Counted from the first letter of the stretch, positions 8,475 to 16,768 are shown. The stretch: DNA of 64,000 bases from Calothrix sp. C42_A2020_038 (GCA_015272395.1 JACYLQ010000001.1:372001-436000); one strand, 5' to 3'. Notes: a model not told the origin generated them from the sequence alone. Program-made: numbers and translations.

Positions 8475-9170
8475 ATGAATATTGCAATTAGAGAGCTAGG
8501 AACAAGTATTAACTGGTCTAAGTTATGGCAAGCTTACCGTGCGTTCAAGGCAAACCCAGCAGAAGGTGTTTTGCTTGTATTTGAAGCTGAACGTCATAGT
8601 TTGTGGAGGTCTTGGGTGATACAAAGATTAAAACGTCAAGCTTCACATTTACAAGTAAAGAGAGTCAAAATTGACTTAGCAGAACTGATGAAATTGCCAT
8701 CTGATACTTTGGGAGGCGCCTATGCAGGTCATATGATTGCACAAGGTTTCAATCCAGAAACTTTTGTGACTAAAAATGATAATGATGATTGGTTAGCGCA
8801 GAGATTAGGTTTATCGCACGATGTCTACCATATTATTACCGGGTTTGATGCAACTCCGATTGGAGAATTTGGAGTCGCTGCGTTTGTGTTGGTGCAATGG
8901 TGGGATATGGTTAATGTTTTTGTCATGTCTTGGTTCCCACTATATCTATTATCGGAAATTACAAAGGCACCAATGTATGTTGCTGCAATTGCGCGCGGTA
9001 TGATGATGGGGTTGAAGATTAAACCGATTGTTGGGTATGCATTTGAGGACAACTGGCATAAACCATTAATCGTAGTCAGAAAAGAATTGGGGATTATAGT
9101 TCAAGATTCCCGACTTCTTGAAGAAGTTAAGAATCTGAACAACGCAAATTTAAGCCGTTTTAAACTCTAA
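8475..9170 (+). CDS. Coq4-family protein
   Basis: This 231-residue protein has the signature HDVYH (115-119) followed 11 residues later by Glu131, the Coq4 HDxxH-x11-E metal-binding motif. Its surroundings (WLAQRLGLS before, AAFVLVQWWDMVNVFV after) also fit. In mitochondria and proteobacteria Coq4 acts in ubiquinone biosynthesis, with oxidative decarboxylation reported. Cyanobacteria make plastoquinone instead, so the substrate here is uncertain, perhaps another prenylated or isoprenoid compound. A GAGG ribosome site precedes the ATG. It is likely controlled by the divergent PadR gene. Its last 11 bp overlap the convergent gene at 9160. Confidence 0.85.
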   Translation: MNIAIRELGTSINWSKLWQAYRAFKANPAEGVLLVFEAERHSLWRSWVIQRLKRQASHLQVKRVKIDLAELMKLPSDTLGGAYAGHMIAQGFNPETFVTKNDNDDWLAQRLGLSHDVYHIITGFDATPIGEFGVAAFVLVQWWDMVNVFVMSWFPLYLLSEITKAPMYVAAIARGMMMGLKIKPIVGYAFEDNWHKPLIVVRKELGIIVQDSRLLEEVKNLNNANLSRFKL

Positions 9171-9888
9171 TCGTAACTTTGGGTTGGAAACGTTTAAATG
9201 GATTGAAACCAGGTTGAATTTGTGCAACAAACTTGTCACCTGCCCAGTCTGCTGCTGTTTCTTCGTGATGGTAAAGCATTTTGGTCAGTATTTTGTCCCA
9301 GTTGTGTTTGGGTAGTCGTTGCAACAAATCTGTCAAATCATACAATGCATCTAAAACAGCAAAACTAGCTTCTCGCACATGAGGTGGACGTGATAATAGT
9401 AAACTATCTCGTTGCACGAAAAACGGGTCATGGGGAATTATCCCATCTACAGGTCTTTGTAAATGACTTTCAATTGCAGCAACTTCTTGACGGTTTGAAA
9501 TATCGGTTGCAACTACTAACATCTCAACACCAAAGCTTTTCGCGTGATTCAAAAAATCGATCGCATTCGCGACTGACTTGCGCGTTGGTTTCACAACGTA
9601 GAGATTACCATCAAACAAACTCGGTAATGGAGAAGCAAAAACATCCTTTCCTGCGGACATATCAACTATAATTGCTTCGTTATTATCTTCCCAAACATGT
9701 TTGAGAAATATTTCAATGGCGCCAGTCTTGCTGTGAAAGCATTTTTTGCGGTAATCGTCTGAAGTGAAATCACCAACACGAATCAACTCGACTCCATCGA
9801 TAACAGTAACATAACGCTGGCGCCATTCAGCAGGCTCAGAGAATTTGAGTACTCGTGAACCTTCTCCTGGAGGAGTGGTTTTAATCAT
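9160..9888 (-). CDS. CooC/MinD-like protein lacking the N-terminal P-loop
   Basis: This 242-residue protein contains the downstream half of a MinD/CooC-type deviant Walker ATPase. EAIIVDMSAGKDVF (~71-84) resembles the switch II/Walker B segment of CooC-like proteins. LYVVKPTRKSVANAIDFLNH and VEMLVVATDISN match the following strands. The N-terminal KGGxGKT loop is absent; the protein opens with MIKTTPPGEGSRVLKFSEPA. The 30 bp upstream cannot encode the missing part, because the MgtE-like gene ends there. It may be a degenerate partner subunit or a decayed ATPase. It is probably co-transcribed with the MgtE-like gene and overlaps the convergent Coq4 gene by 11 bp. Confidence 0.6.
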   Translation of the reverse strand: MIKTTPPGEGSRVLKFSEPAEWRQRYVTVIDGVELIRVGDFTSDDYRKKCFHSKTGAIEIFLKHVWEDNNEAIIVDMSAGKDVFASPLPSLFDGNLYVVKPTRKSVANAIDFLNHAKSFGVEMLVVATDISNRQEVAAIESHLQRPVDGIIPHDPFFVQRDSLLLSRPPHVREASFAVLDALYDLTDLLQRLPKHNWDKILTKMLYHHEETAADWAGDKFVAQIQPGFNPFKRFQPKVTIRV

Positions 9889-9918
9889 TATTTATCACTT
9901 ATTAAATAAGTCTAAATT

Positions 9919-10539
9919 TTAAATCTGCAAATGTAGGTGAGATGCAATAGTAATCATCGATAAAAATGTAAAAAAGCCAATAGCATCTAATGTAGTAGTT
10001 AATAGAGGACCACTGACTAACGCTGGGTCAATATTACAGCGTTTTAATATCATAGGTAATAATGTTCCCAAACTTGCTGCAATAAAAACATTTACTATCA
10101 TGACTACTGCTGCAACTATTGATATCCAACGTTCTTCTACTGGCGCCCAAATCAGCGATAATATTCCTAGAGTTAATCCCAAAGCCAGTGATGTACCATT
10201 CGCAGCTATAATTTCTTTACGAAGGACTTTAAATGTATCTAATGGTGTAACTTCACCCATACTTAGTCCACGTAATGTCACTGAAACAGCTTGGATAGCA
10301 ACATTCCCACTAGTATTAGAAATTATAGGCATAATTACCGCAAGAATCGGAACGCTGGAAATCACTTCTTGAAACGGAGATATTGCGCTTGCTGCAATAA
10401 TATAAAGCATAATATTGCTTAGTAACCAAGGTAAACGTTTACGAATTGTTACTTGCGGTTCTGATAGCGCGGTTTCATCTTCGTTTATGATTATCTGCTG
10501 CGCTATTTCTACCTCATCAAAATTATTATCTGGTATCAC
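9919..10539 (-). CDS. MgtE-type Mg2+ transporter, membrane domain only
   Basis: This 206-residue protein is about half the usual MgtE length. It has five hydrophobic segments between residues ~35 and 205 and the MgtE channel signatures MPIISNTSGNVAIQAVSVTL and RGLSMGEV. Near the C-terminus DPALVSGPLLTTTLDAIGF includes the conserved TM5 aspartate of the pore. The cytosolic MgtE_N and CBS domains that gate classical MgtE in response to Mg2+ are missing; only a ~30-residue polar N-terminus precedes TM1. It could be an ungated channel or need a partner. A fuller MgtE begins to appear at the right edge of the window. Confidence 0.8.
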   Translation of the reverse strand: MIPDNNFDEVEIAQQIIINEDETALSEPQVTIRKRLPWLLSNIMLYIIAASAISPFQEVISSVPILAVIMPIISNTSGNVAIQAVSVTLRGLSMGEVTPLDTFKVLRKEIIAANGTSLALGLTLGILSLIWAPVEERWISIVAAVVMIVNVFIAASLGTLLPMILKRCNIDPALVSGPLLTTTLDAIGFFTFLSMITIASHLHLQI

Positions 10540-10995
10540 TAATTTTCATTCCTCAACTACTATTTTTATCCATTCCCGAATGTCGAACACTTTACTTGAG
10601 ATGGTGTTGAGTTAATCTTTTATGAATTGATTTGAAAATGCTTACACAGTAATACTTTCCAAAATCCATCTGTTGTATTTATTTTTCGAGTTGATCGGAG
10701 TAGTATTGGAAAATACCTTTATTTTGATAGCTACTTGATAAGTACTATCATTAATTTAACATGTATAACTGTAGATACTTGAAATTAACAATACAATCGT
10801 GCAAATCTAAATCAGTCACACATCCTAACTTTGCTCTAACTTTATATTACTGGCGCCAAATTTCCTTAAATAAAATAATTTATACTTATTTTCTTAAATT
10901 TTAAGTTTTATTACTGTAAATGTATTTTACCATTCACCAAATCAATTAAGTCATTTGCTGTAATAGCGAATTAGAATTCGCCATAGCAAATAGTA
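10540..10995. other. 456-bp intergenic region upstream of the autotransporter-like gene
   Basis: It is very AT-rich, with one GGCGCC near 10850. No coding sequence, hairpin or convincing promoter was recognised. It should hold the promoters of the gene at 10996 and of the minus-strand gene at 10539. Confidence 0.4.
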
Positions 10996-13917
10996 ATGAA
11001 AAATACATTAATTTGTTGCGTACTTTTGACATTATTTCTTTCTCCGCGCGTTAATGCACAAAAAGCTCAAGAATTAAAATTACCGACAGTCGGATTTAAT
11101 GTTCGTGGTCGGTATACTACAGATGGTGCAGGTTCGGAAGGCGCTTACTATGGTATTGAAGCTTTACTACCGCTAATACAAAACCCTGGTAAAAACGTAA
11201 CTTTTTTCCAAGGACGGGTAGTGTGGTTAGATAATTCTTATCAAAATTGGAATCTCCTGCTAGGACAAAGGTTTGTTAATAAAGGTAGAAACGAAATTTG
11301 GGGTGGTTATGTCGCCTACGATACCCGTCAGACAAGTAATAAGAACTATCAACAAATAGGTGTGGGAATTGAAAGATTAGGTAATGACTGGGATGCTCGT
11401 ATTAATGGTTATTTACCGATTGGTAGTACTAATAAATTACTTTCTGAGTCGATAGGTGATTTAGGCTTTTTCCGCAACTTTTATGGTCGGGTTGTCAATA
11501 GACGCTTTGAAGGTGCCTTGGCTGGTTTGGATATGGAAGCTGGTACCCGTATCGCTCGTTTCGGTGATGGTGATGTACGCTTATATGGTGGACTTTTATA
11601 TTATACAGGTGAAGAAATTAAACCAGTATTCGGCGCCAGAGCTAGGCTGGAAGCTCGTCCGACGAATAATATGTTACTGGGTTTGACTATTCAGCAAGAC
11701 CCGTTGTTCGATACAAGTGTAATTTTAGATTTAGGTTTAGGATTTGGGATAGGTAATAGTCGCGGTCAAACAGCAGCATCTTCTCGAAAGGCACCTATTG
11801 CTCCCCGTATCAGTGAATATGTCGCACGAAATCCATTAATCACCGTTACAAATTATAATAATCGCAACCCAATTGAAGCAGCGATTAATCCTAGAACAGG
11901 TAAACCTTATCAATTTCGTCATGTACTTCTTGGTGCAGGTAATGGTGATGGCACTTATGAAAAGCCTGCTGGAACTGTACAAACAGTCCTTAGAGTCGCA
12001 GAGGCAGATGATATTGTTTATGTAGATGCTGGAATTAATCCAGGTGTACCATCGTTCAAAATTCCTGATTCTGTAAGTGTACTCTCAACAGCCTTAACTC
12101 AATCATTCGATACTGTACAGTATGGTCGAGTCACTTTACCCGGTTCGGGCAACGGTCGTTACCCTATTGTTAATGGCACCGTGTCGATGGGTAACGATAC
12201 AACTTTGCAAGGGTTTGACCTTAGAAATATTGTTGGTAATGGTATTGATGCTGCAAATGTCCGCAATGTCACTATCATAGATAACCGTATTAGTAATGTC
12301 ACAGAACAAGGCATTAGTTTAAATGCTGTACAGGGAAATAATTTAGTCGCGCGCAACACTATTTCCAGAACAAGAAATCAAGGGATTTTTATTCAAGCTA
12401 CTGGCAATAATCGTCAGCAGGTAATTTTAGATAGCAACAGTGTTAGCAATAGTGGTGGTCAAGGTATCTTTAGTACAGCATCGGGTAGCAGTATTCAACA
12501 GGTAAATGCTGTTAATACTACAGTCAACGGCGCCAAAGGTGCTGGTATTTTCTTTTTAACGAGTGGAAACAGTCAGCAAACGGCTACTTTAGAAAATACT
12601 CAGGTCAGTAACACGACTATTGATGCTCAAGGACTGGGTGGACAAGGTATTTTTCTTTCATCTAGTGGTGGTGGTAAGCAAAATATAACTTTGAACAATA
12701 CCAGAATTAGCGATACTGGCGCCCAAGGATTATTTGCAGAAGTAAGTGGAGACCCACAAAATCCAATTATTCAATCTGTTCAGTCCTTAACATTTAACCA
12801 GTTACTTGCACTGCGTGGTAGTGGACAAGCTATATTTGTCCAAGCAACCGGAAATTCTCGCCAAGAAGCGTTTATAAACCGTCCTGAAATCAGAAATTTT
12901 GCGCTCGATAGTCGAGGTGAAGGTGGACAAGGTATATTTATTGCTGCAAACAATGGCGCCCAACAACAGTTTCGTGTAAACAGTCCTAATATTAGTGACA
13001 CTGCTGGACAGGGTATTTTTGTGCAGTCAGATAGTAATGCTATACAAAACTTTACCATTGATACTCCAACTACAACCCGTAACACAGGTCAAGGTATTTT
13101 TATTCGTTCTGGCAAAGGAGTTCAGCAAGAGTTTAATGTCAATCAACCGACAGTTAGTAACACCATCAAGGATGATAAAGGAGAAGGTGGTCAAGGTATA
13201 TTTATAGCTACAGGGGAAGGAGCGCAGCAACGTTTTAATTTAACCAATCCCAGTGTCAGTGATACAGCGGGTCAAGGTATATTTATTGCCGTTAACAACG
13301 TCCCTGGTAATACTACCCAAACGCAGCAAACCTTTACATTAACCTCTCCAACCGTACTCCGTAGCCGTGAGCAAGGTATGTTTATACAAGCTAACGGTAA
13401 TGTCAGACAACAATTTAGCATTACTAATGGTAACATCAATACCGTCAAATCTGACGGTGGACAAGGTGGTCAAGGAGTATTCATTCAAGCCAACCAAGGC
13501 GCCAACCAAAGTTTTACAGTTGATAGGGTCGCTGTAACAAACACTGCAAACCAAGGTTTATTTATGCAGGCAAATGGTGGCGCCGTATCAAGGTACACTT
13601 TTAGTAACAGCAGTTTCACCAATGCAGGCAACAACAACGTATTTATTCAAGCCAATCAAGGCGGTATCATGATTGGTAACTACCAATCAAACCGCTTCGA
13701 GAATCTTTCACTTCCTGCCTTTGATGCTTCCACCAATACTAACCAATACATGTGTTTAGCACTTTCTGGTAATAGTAGCAATACAGGTTACAACCTACAA
13801 AATAACAGTGGTGCATTTCAACTAGTTAACCGAGATAGCGTAACTACAAACAACACAGGTGCGTTTGATTTCAAACCCAGCCTAGCGAACTTTACTAACG
13901 TCTCCGTTTGTCAATAG
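10996..13917 (+). CDS. Inverse-autotransporter-like protein with beta-helix passenger of QGIF repeats
   Basis: This 973-residue protein has a signal peptide (1-21, ending PRVNA). Residues ~30-255 alternate short amphipathic strands (GRYTTDGAGSEGAYYGIEAL; IWGGYVAYDTRQTSN; DVRLYGGLLYYTG), resembling the intimin/invasin-type inverse autotransporter barrel. After a linker, residues ~300-450 open a right-handed beta-helix. Residues ~460-885 carry about 15 degenerate repeats built on GGQGIFIQANG with spacings of roughly 25-35 residues. The C-terminus (YMCLALSGNSSN ... VSVCQ) caps it, with two cysteines. It probably sits in the outer membrane with an exposed solenoid acting in adhesion or surface interaction (inference). 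GGCGCC occurs repeatedly inside the coding sequence. Confidence 0.75.
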   Translation: MKNTLICCVLLTLFLSPRVNAQKAQELKLPTVGFNVRGRYTTDGAGSEGAYYGIEALLPLIQNPGKNVTFFQGRVVWLDNSYQNWNLLLGQRFVNKGRNEIWGGYVAYDTRQTSNKNYQQIGVGIERLGNDWDARINGYLPIGSTNKLLSESIGDLGFFRNFYGRVVNRRFEGALAGLDMEAGTRIARFGDGDVRLYGGLLYYTGEEIKPVFGARARLEARPTNNMLLGLTIQQDPLFDTSVILDLGLGFGIGNSRGQTAASSRKAPIAPRISEYVARNPLITVTNYNNRNPIEAAINPRTGKPYQFRHVLLGAGNGDGTYEKPAGTVQTVLRVAEADDIVYVDAGINPGVPSFKIPDSVSVLSTALTQSFDTVQYGRVTLPGSGNGRYPIVNGTVSMGNDTTLQGFDLRNIVGNGIDAANVRNVTIIDNRISNVTEQGISLNAVQGNNLVARNTISRTRNQGIFIQATGNNRQQVILDSNSVSNSGGQGIFSTASGSSIQQVNAVNTTVNGAKGAGIFFLTSGNSQQTATLENTQVSNTTIDAQGLGGQGIFLSSSGGGKQNITLNNTRISDTGAQGLFAEVSGDPQNPIIQSVQSLTFNQLLALRGSGQAIFVQATGNSRQEAFINRPEIRNFALDSRGEGGQGIFIAANNGAQQQFRVNSPNISDTAGQGIFVQSDSNAIQNFTIDTPTTTRNTGQGIFIRSGKGVQQEFNVNQPTVSNTIKDDKGEGGQGIFIATGEGAQQRFNLTNPSVSDTAGQGIFIAVNNVPGNTTQTQQTFTLTSPTVLRSREQGMFIQANGNVRQQFSITNGNINTVKSDGGQGGQGVFIQANQGANQSFTVDRVAVTNTANQGLFMQANGGAVSRYTFSNSSFTNAGNNNVFIQANQGGIMIGNYQSNRFENLSLPAFDASTNTNQYMCLALSGNSSNTGYNLQNNSGAFQLVNRDSVTTNNTGAFDFKPSLANFTNVSVCQ

Positions 13918-13924
13918 TATGATT

Positions 13925-14064
13925 AGATTCCCGACGCACGATCTTACAGCAGTTTTTAGGTTGCGGGAGGTAATAGATTAAAATCAAACTGTTGTGAAGT
14001 GAGTATTATTGCTCACTAGGCTGTATTTAACTAACTTGAAATTTGCTGTAATTGTCGGGAATCT
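13925..14064. repeat. 140-bp MITE-like element with inverted ends
   Basis: The left end AGATTCCCGAC (13925-13935) is exactly inverted at the right end GTCGGGAATCT (14054-14064). A second inner pair TTACAGCA / TGCTGTAA lies just inside. The element has no coding sequence. Shorter versions with the same ends occur at 15967, 36890 and 55387. Confidence 0.6.
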
Positions 14065-14070
14065 GATTGA

Positions 14071-14283
14071 TTAACCACCAGAGATATTTGCCTTGAGTAC
14101 TTGACTTCCGTCTGGACGAGTCCCATCTTCATTACTCAAAGCATCGTCAGGTAATTTTGTACCTTTCTTATCCGTTTGATTTTCCGATAAAGGTGCCGCT
14201 TCTGGTGCATTTGGGTCAATAGTGCGAGGTGCTTCTTTCGCGTTAGAAAAGTCGATACTAGCTTTTTGTTTTTCAGATGCCAT
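14071..14283 (-). CDS. Small hydrophilic protein of unknown function
   Basis: This 70-residue protein is rich in Asp, Glu, Lys, Asn and Pro (APRTIDPNAPEAAPL, KLPDDALSNEDGTRPDGSQV). It has no hydrophobic segment and is probably disordered. It resembles the short soluble proteins found near stress genes in filamentous cyanobacteria, but I do not recognise a named family. No clear ribosome site precedes its ATG, and a MITE-like repeat lies just past its stop. Confidence 0.5.
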   Translation of the reverse strand: MASEKQKASIDFSNAKEAPRTIDPNAPEAAPLSENQTDKKGTKLPDDALSNEDGTRPDGSQVLKANISGG

Positions 14284-14492
14284 AAGTCAGTTTGAGAATA
14301 GTTACACCTCTAGTCTTTTACTTATATCAATAATAAACATCGTTCTTTGGATTGATAATGTATTCTTATGATTTTTACTAGAGTCTGAATATTACTCGTC
14401 TTAAGATATACTAAAAAATTTGTTGGCGCCGAGTAAACTTTTGATGATGTAACAAACGCAAGCTGTTCGCAAATTATATAGGAGTAATCCAG

Positions 14493-14867
14493 ATGACAAT
14501 CTTTAACAACGACATCTTTGGATTGGCAAAAGAAAATAACTTTTTCCGCAAAGAAATATTAACGAATGAACACAGTCAGATCGTATTGATGAGCGTTGAA
14601 CCAGGTGATGATATTGGTGAAGAATCCCATGATGTTGACCAAGTACTTGTGTTCGTCGAAGGTGAAGGTGAGGCAATATTAAACGGAGAGCGCAGTAAGG
14701 TTCAAGCAAATTCACTCGTAGTTGTTCCAGCTGGAACACAACATAACTTTATCAACACTGGCTCGACAGCATTAAAACTTTATACTGTTTACGCACCACC
14801 AGAGGAAGAACCAGGAACATTGCACCGAACCAAAGCTGAAGCTGTTGCCGCTGAAGCTGATAAATAA
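14493..14867 (+). CDS. Cupin-domain protein
   Basis: This 124-residue single-cupin protein has a clear AGGAGT ribosome site. Motif 1 is PGDDIGEESHDVDQVLVFVE followed by GEGEA. Motif 2 is VPAGTQHNFINTG, keeping the Pro, Gly, His and Asn positions. In motif 1 the second His is replaced by Asp (HDVDQ), which could change metal binding. Many short cupins of this type lack a known reaction. The alanine/glutamate-rich C-terminus is probably flexible. It is monocistronic. Confidence 0.85.
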   Translation: MTIFNNDIFGLAKENNFFRKEILTNEHSQIVLMSVEPGDDIGEESHDVDQVLVFVEGEGEAILNGERSKVQANSLVVVPAGTQHNFINTGSTALKLYTVYAPPEEEPGTLHRTKAEAVAAEADK

Positions 14868-14949
14868 TTATCCTACCCTGGCGCCAGTAGTTGGCGTCAT
14901 ATTCGGGGAGTAACGGGAGCAACGGATAAGTTATTGGTTACTAACAAAA

Positions 14950-15087
14950 TCTGGCATTGCTGAATTCGGAAATGAACTATAACTGTTTACATTTTGTATT
15001 ATAAACAAAATTATCGTATAGACGTAGTAGTGCTACGTCTATACACAACGTAAAATTTTTAATTCATATTTTATTCAGCAACGCCCA
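14950..15087. repeat. 138-bp MITE-like element
   Basis: The left end TCTGGCATTGCTGAAT (14950-14965) pairs with the right end ATTCAGCAACGCCCA (15073-15087), with two or three mismatches. The interior carries a 12-bp-stem hairpin at 15016-15044 and no coding sequence. A lone half-site TTTGGGCGTTGCCAG lies near 54605. Confidence 0.55.
15016..15044. repeat. GTAGAGACG-family palindrome, copy 1
   Basis: GTATAGACGTAG and CTACGTCTATAC form a perfect 12-bp stem around TAGTG. It is a variant of the family also found at 23308, 34154, 55487 and 57098. Confidence 0.8.
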
Positions 15088-15228
15088 AAATCTAGTGGTC
15101 TGTGTCATTAATTAATTTTGGCAAGATATTATTTATACCATCAAAACTTTTGATATGAACCACTAATTATTTAAAACCAACCATCCGTTACCAATTTTTC
15201 TACACCCCAAAACTTATGACACAAACCA

Positions 15229-15876
15229 TTAGGCGCCTTTCTGAATATGGTGTTTAATAGCATCGAGGTCTATATAACAGTCAGCAACATTAATTAAGCT
15301 GTCGCTGGTCATGGAACGCAAACTGACAACCTCAACCCGAACACCTTTAAAACTTACAGCATTCGCAGCATACGCAAGATCCCCATCACCACTAATTAAT
15401 ACCGCTGTATCATAGTGGTCTGCTAACGTCATCATATCGACAGCAATTTCGACATCCAAATTAGCCTTTTTAGAACCATCTGCTAATTGAATTAAATCTT
15501 TGGTAATTACACGATAGCCATTTCGACGCATCCACAACAAAAAACCCTGCTGCTTTTCATTAGTACGGTCAACTCCTGTATAAAAGAAAGCACGTAACAA
15601 CTGCGATTTTTGAGTTAACAGACAAAGAAGTTTAGTATAGTCAACTTCAATACCAAGTTGCAACGCTGCATAAAAAAGATTTGAACCATCAAGAAAAATC
15701 GCAACACGACCACGATTTATACTACTAAATACCGATATATCACTTTTTTCTTCCGGTTTATCAATGGTCTCATCCTCTGCATCACTGAAAATAAAATTTG
15801 GTAAATGATAAGGCTCGTGTTTAAAAGATTGTTCTTGATTAAGTTTTGTCGTATTAATATAATTAGTAATATGCAT
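15229..15876 (-). CDS. NYN-domain (LabA/DUF88-like) putative ribonuclease
   Basis: This 215-residue protein starts from the ATG at 15876, which has AGAGGA in front; a longer in-frame version up to 15918 lacks such a site. The NYN/PIN-like core shows the expected acidic positions: IFLDGSNLFYAA, LDVEIAVDMMTLAD and VLISGDGDLAYAA. Family members are nucleases or regulators, and LabA influences circadian output in Synechococcus. The first ~65 residues are a low-complexity polar extension. It is monocistronic, with GGCGCC overlapping its stop region. Confidence 0.8.
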   Translation of the reverse strand: MHITNYINTTKLNQEQSFKHEPYHLPNFIFSDAEDETIDKPEEKSDISVFSSINRGRVAIFLDGSNLFYAALQLGIEVDYTKLLCLLTQKSQLLRAFFYTGVDRTNEKQQGFLLWMRRNGYRVITKDLIQLADGSKKANLDVEIAVDMMTLADHYDTAVLISGDGDLAYAANAVSFKGVRVEVVSLRSMTSDSLINVADCYIDLDAIKHHIQKGA

Positions 15877-15966
15877 AAAAATCCTCTTTTTTAGAAAACT
15901 ATATTTAATCAAGTTCAAGATCTATTTAAGCTTGCACAAATTATAAATGATTATTTGCGGCTGTCA

Positions 15967-15999
15967 AGATTCCCGACGTGCAGAATTTGTCGGGAATCT
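15967..15999. terminator. Hairpin of the AGATTCCCGAC family
   Basis: AGATTCCCGAC and GTCGGGAATCT form an 11-bp stem with an 11-base loop. It sits just beyond the stop of the minus-strand gene at 16024, so it may end that transcript; there is no strong U-run. Confidence 0.5.
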
Positions 16000-16023
16000 A
16001 AAGAATTTGAATAATTTGTTACC

Positions 16024-16338
16024 CTAGCAATAAATCGTTATATCCTCACCACACTCATCAGCCAAATAGGCTAAGGCTTTAAAACGAAGTTCTACTAATT
16101 GTTCATAGAAAGGATTTAATTTGCACAAGGGTGGAATATAAAGAACTGTACGCTGGAAAAATGTGATTTTTCGTTCAAAAGGACAAGTCGCAGGTATGAG
16201 TTGGCAAAGAGTATGTGCCTTTTGAGAATCATTAATTTTGATTGATTCAAGCCATTGGCGAATAGGTAGAAATATTCTATTCATAATCAAACTCATTATC
16301 ATGGATGGGTAAAGTTTTCGGCATGGGTATTGCATCAT
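16024..16338 (-). CDS. Mo-dependent nitrogenase C-terminal-domain small protein
   Basis: This 104-residue protein shows the characteristic cyanobacterial pattern: RQWLESIKINDSQKAHTLCQ, CPFERKI, YIPPLCKLNPFYEQLVELRF and YLADECGEDITIYC. It is the small stand-alone module related to the C-terminal region annotated as Mo-dependent nitrogenase C-terminal (PF06967), with five conserved cysteines suggesting metal or redox chemistry. The start could be the first Met or the Met of MNRIFLPIRQW, which is closer to the family's usual start. It follows the unknown 140-residue gene with a 7-bp gap, in an apparent operon. A direct role in nitrogen fixation is not established. Confidence 0.75.
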   Translation of the reverse strand: MMQYPCRKLYPSMIMSLIMNRIFLPIRQWLESIKINDSQKAHTLCQLIPATCPFERKITFFQRTVLYIPPLCKLNPFYEQLVELRFKALAYLADECGEDITIYC

Positions 16339-16345
16339 ATTTTAT

Positions 16346-16768
16346 TCAAGCTGAAAGCAATAATTTTTCAATTAACAGACGCTCTGTATCTGAATTAATT
16401 GTCATTAAGAAGTTTCTGGCTGCTTCGTTAACAAATATTTGTCCTTGAAAGCGAGCGCTGAAGTCTTGACCTAGAATAAATCCAGCTTTCAAGAGTTTTT
16501 TAACCGTCAATCCAGTTACAGCTTCGAGTAGGTGACAGCAACTGTTATGGTGTGAAAAATTTTCTAAAGTCCAGTAAAAAGTATCTCTATCTATTTCAGA
16601 CAATTCAAGTATTGCAGCAGTGAAAATGTTGGCTGTATAATCAGAACCTAACAGTGTGCAAAAATTATTTATACAAAATTCGACCAAACTTTTATCTTGC
16701 TTCTTGAGTGTCTTGACTGTTTGGGCAAGATTAAAGTTAAACAGGTCTAAGTTGTCTCTTGTATACAT
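16346..16768 (-). CDS. Unknown 140-residue protein upstream of the Mo-nitrogenase-C module
   Basis: I do not recognise this family. The protein is soluble and helical. A paired-cysteine region HHNSCCHLLEAVTGLTVKKL lies in the middle and FQGQIFVNEAARNFLMTIN toward the C-terminus. The 7-bp gap to the next gene indicates co-transcription and perhaps a shared function. The second half could be a small binding or adaptor domain. Confidence 0.55.
   Translation of the reverse strand: MYTRDNLDLFNFNLAQTVKTLKKQDKSLVEFCINNFCTLLGSDYTANIFTAAILELSEIDRDTFYWTLENFSHHNSCCHLLEAVTGLTVKKLLKAGFILGQDFSARFQGQIFVNEAARNFLMTINSDTERLLIEKLLLSA

Larger units (their letters stand above)
14868..15228. other. 361-bp intergenic region holding a MITE and a dispersed repeat
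   Basis: It contains the MITE-like element 14950-15087 with its internal hairpin at 15016. It also carries copies of a degenerate motif ending TGACACAGACCACT (minus sense) near 15098-15118 and 15206-15232. Copies of the same motif recur near 23353, 23509, 32505 and 54325. No coding sequence is seen. Confidence 0.5.

Noticed and set aside
12159-13554. Several antisense and out-of-frame ORFs inside the autotransporter-like gene
   Set aside because: They arise from the repetitive codons of the real gene and have no ribosome sites or family resemblance.
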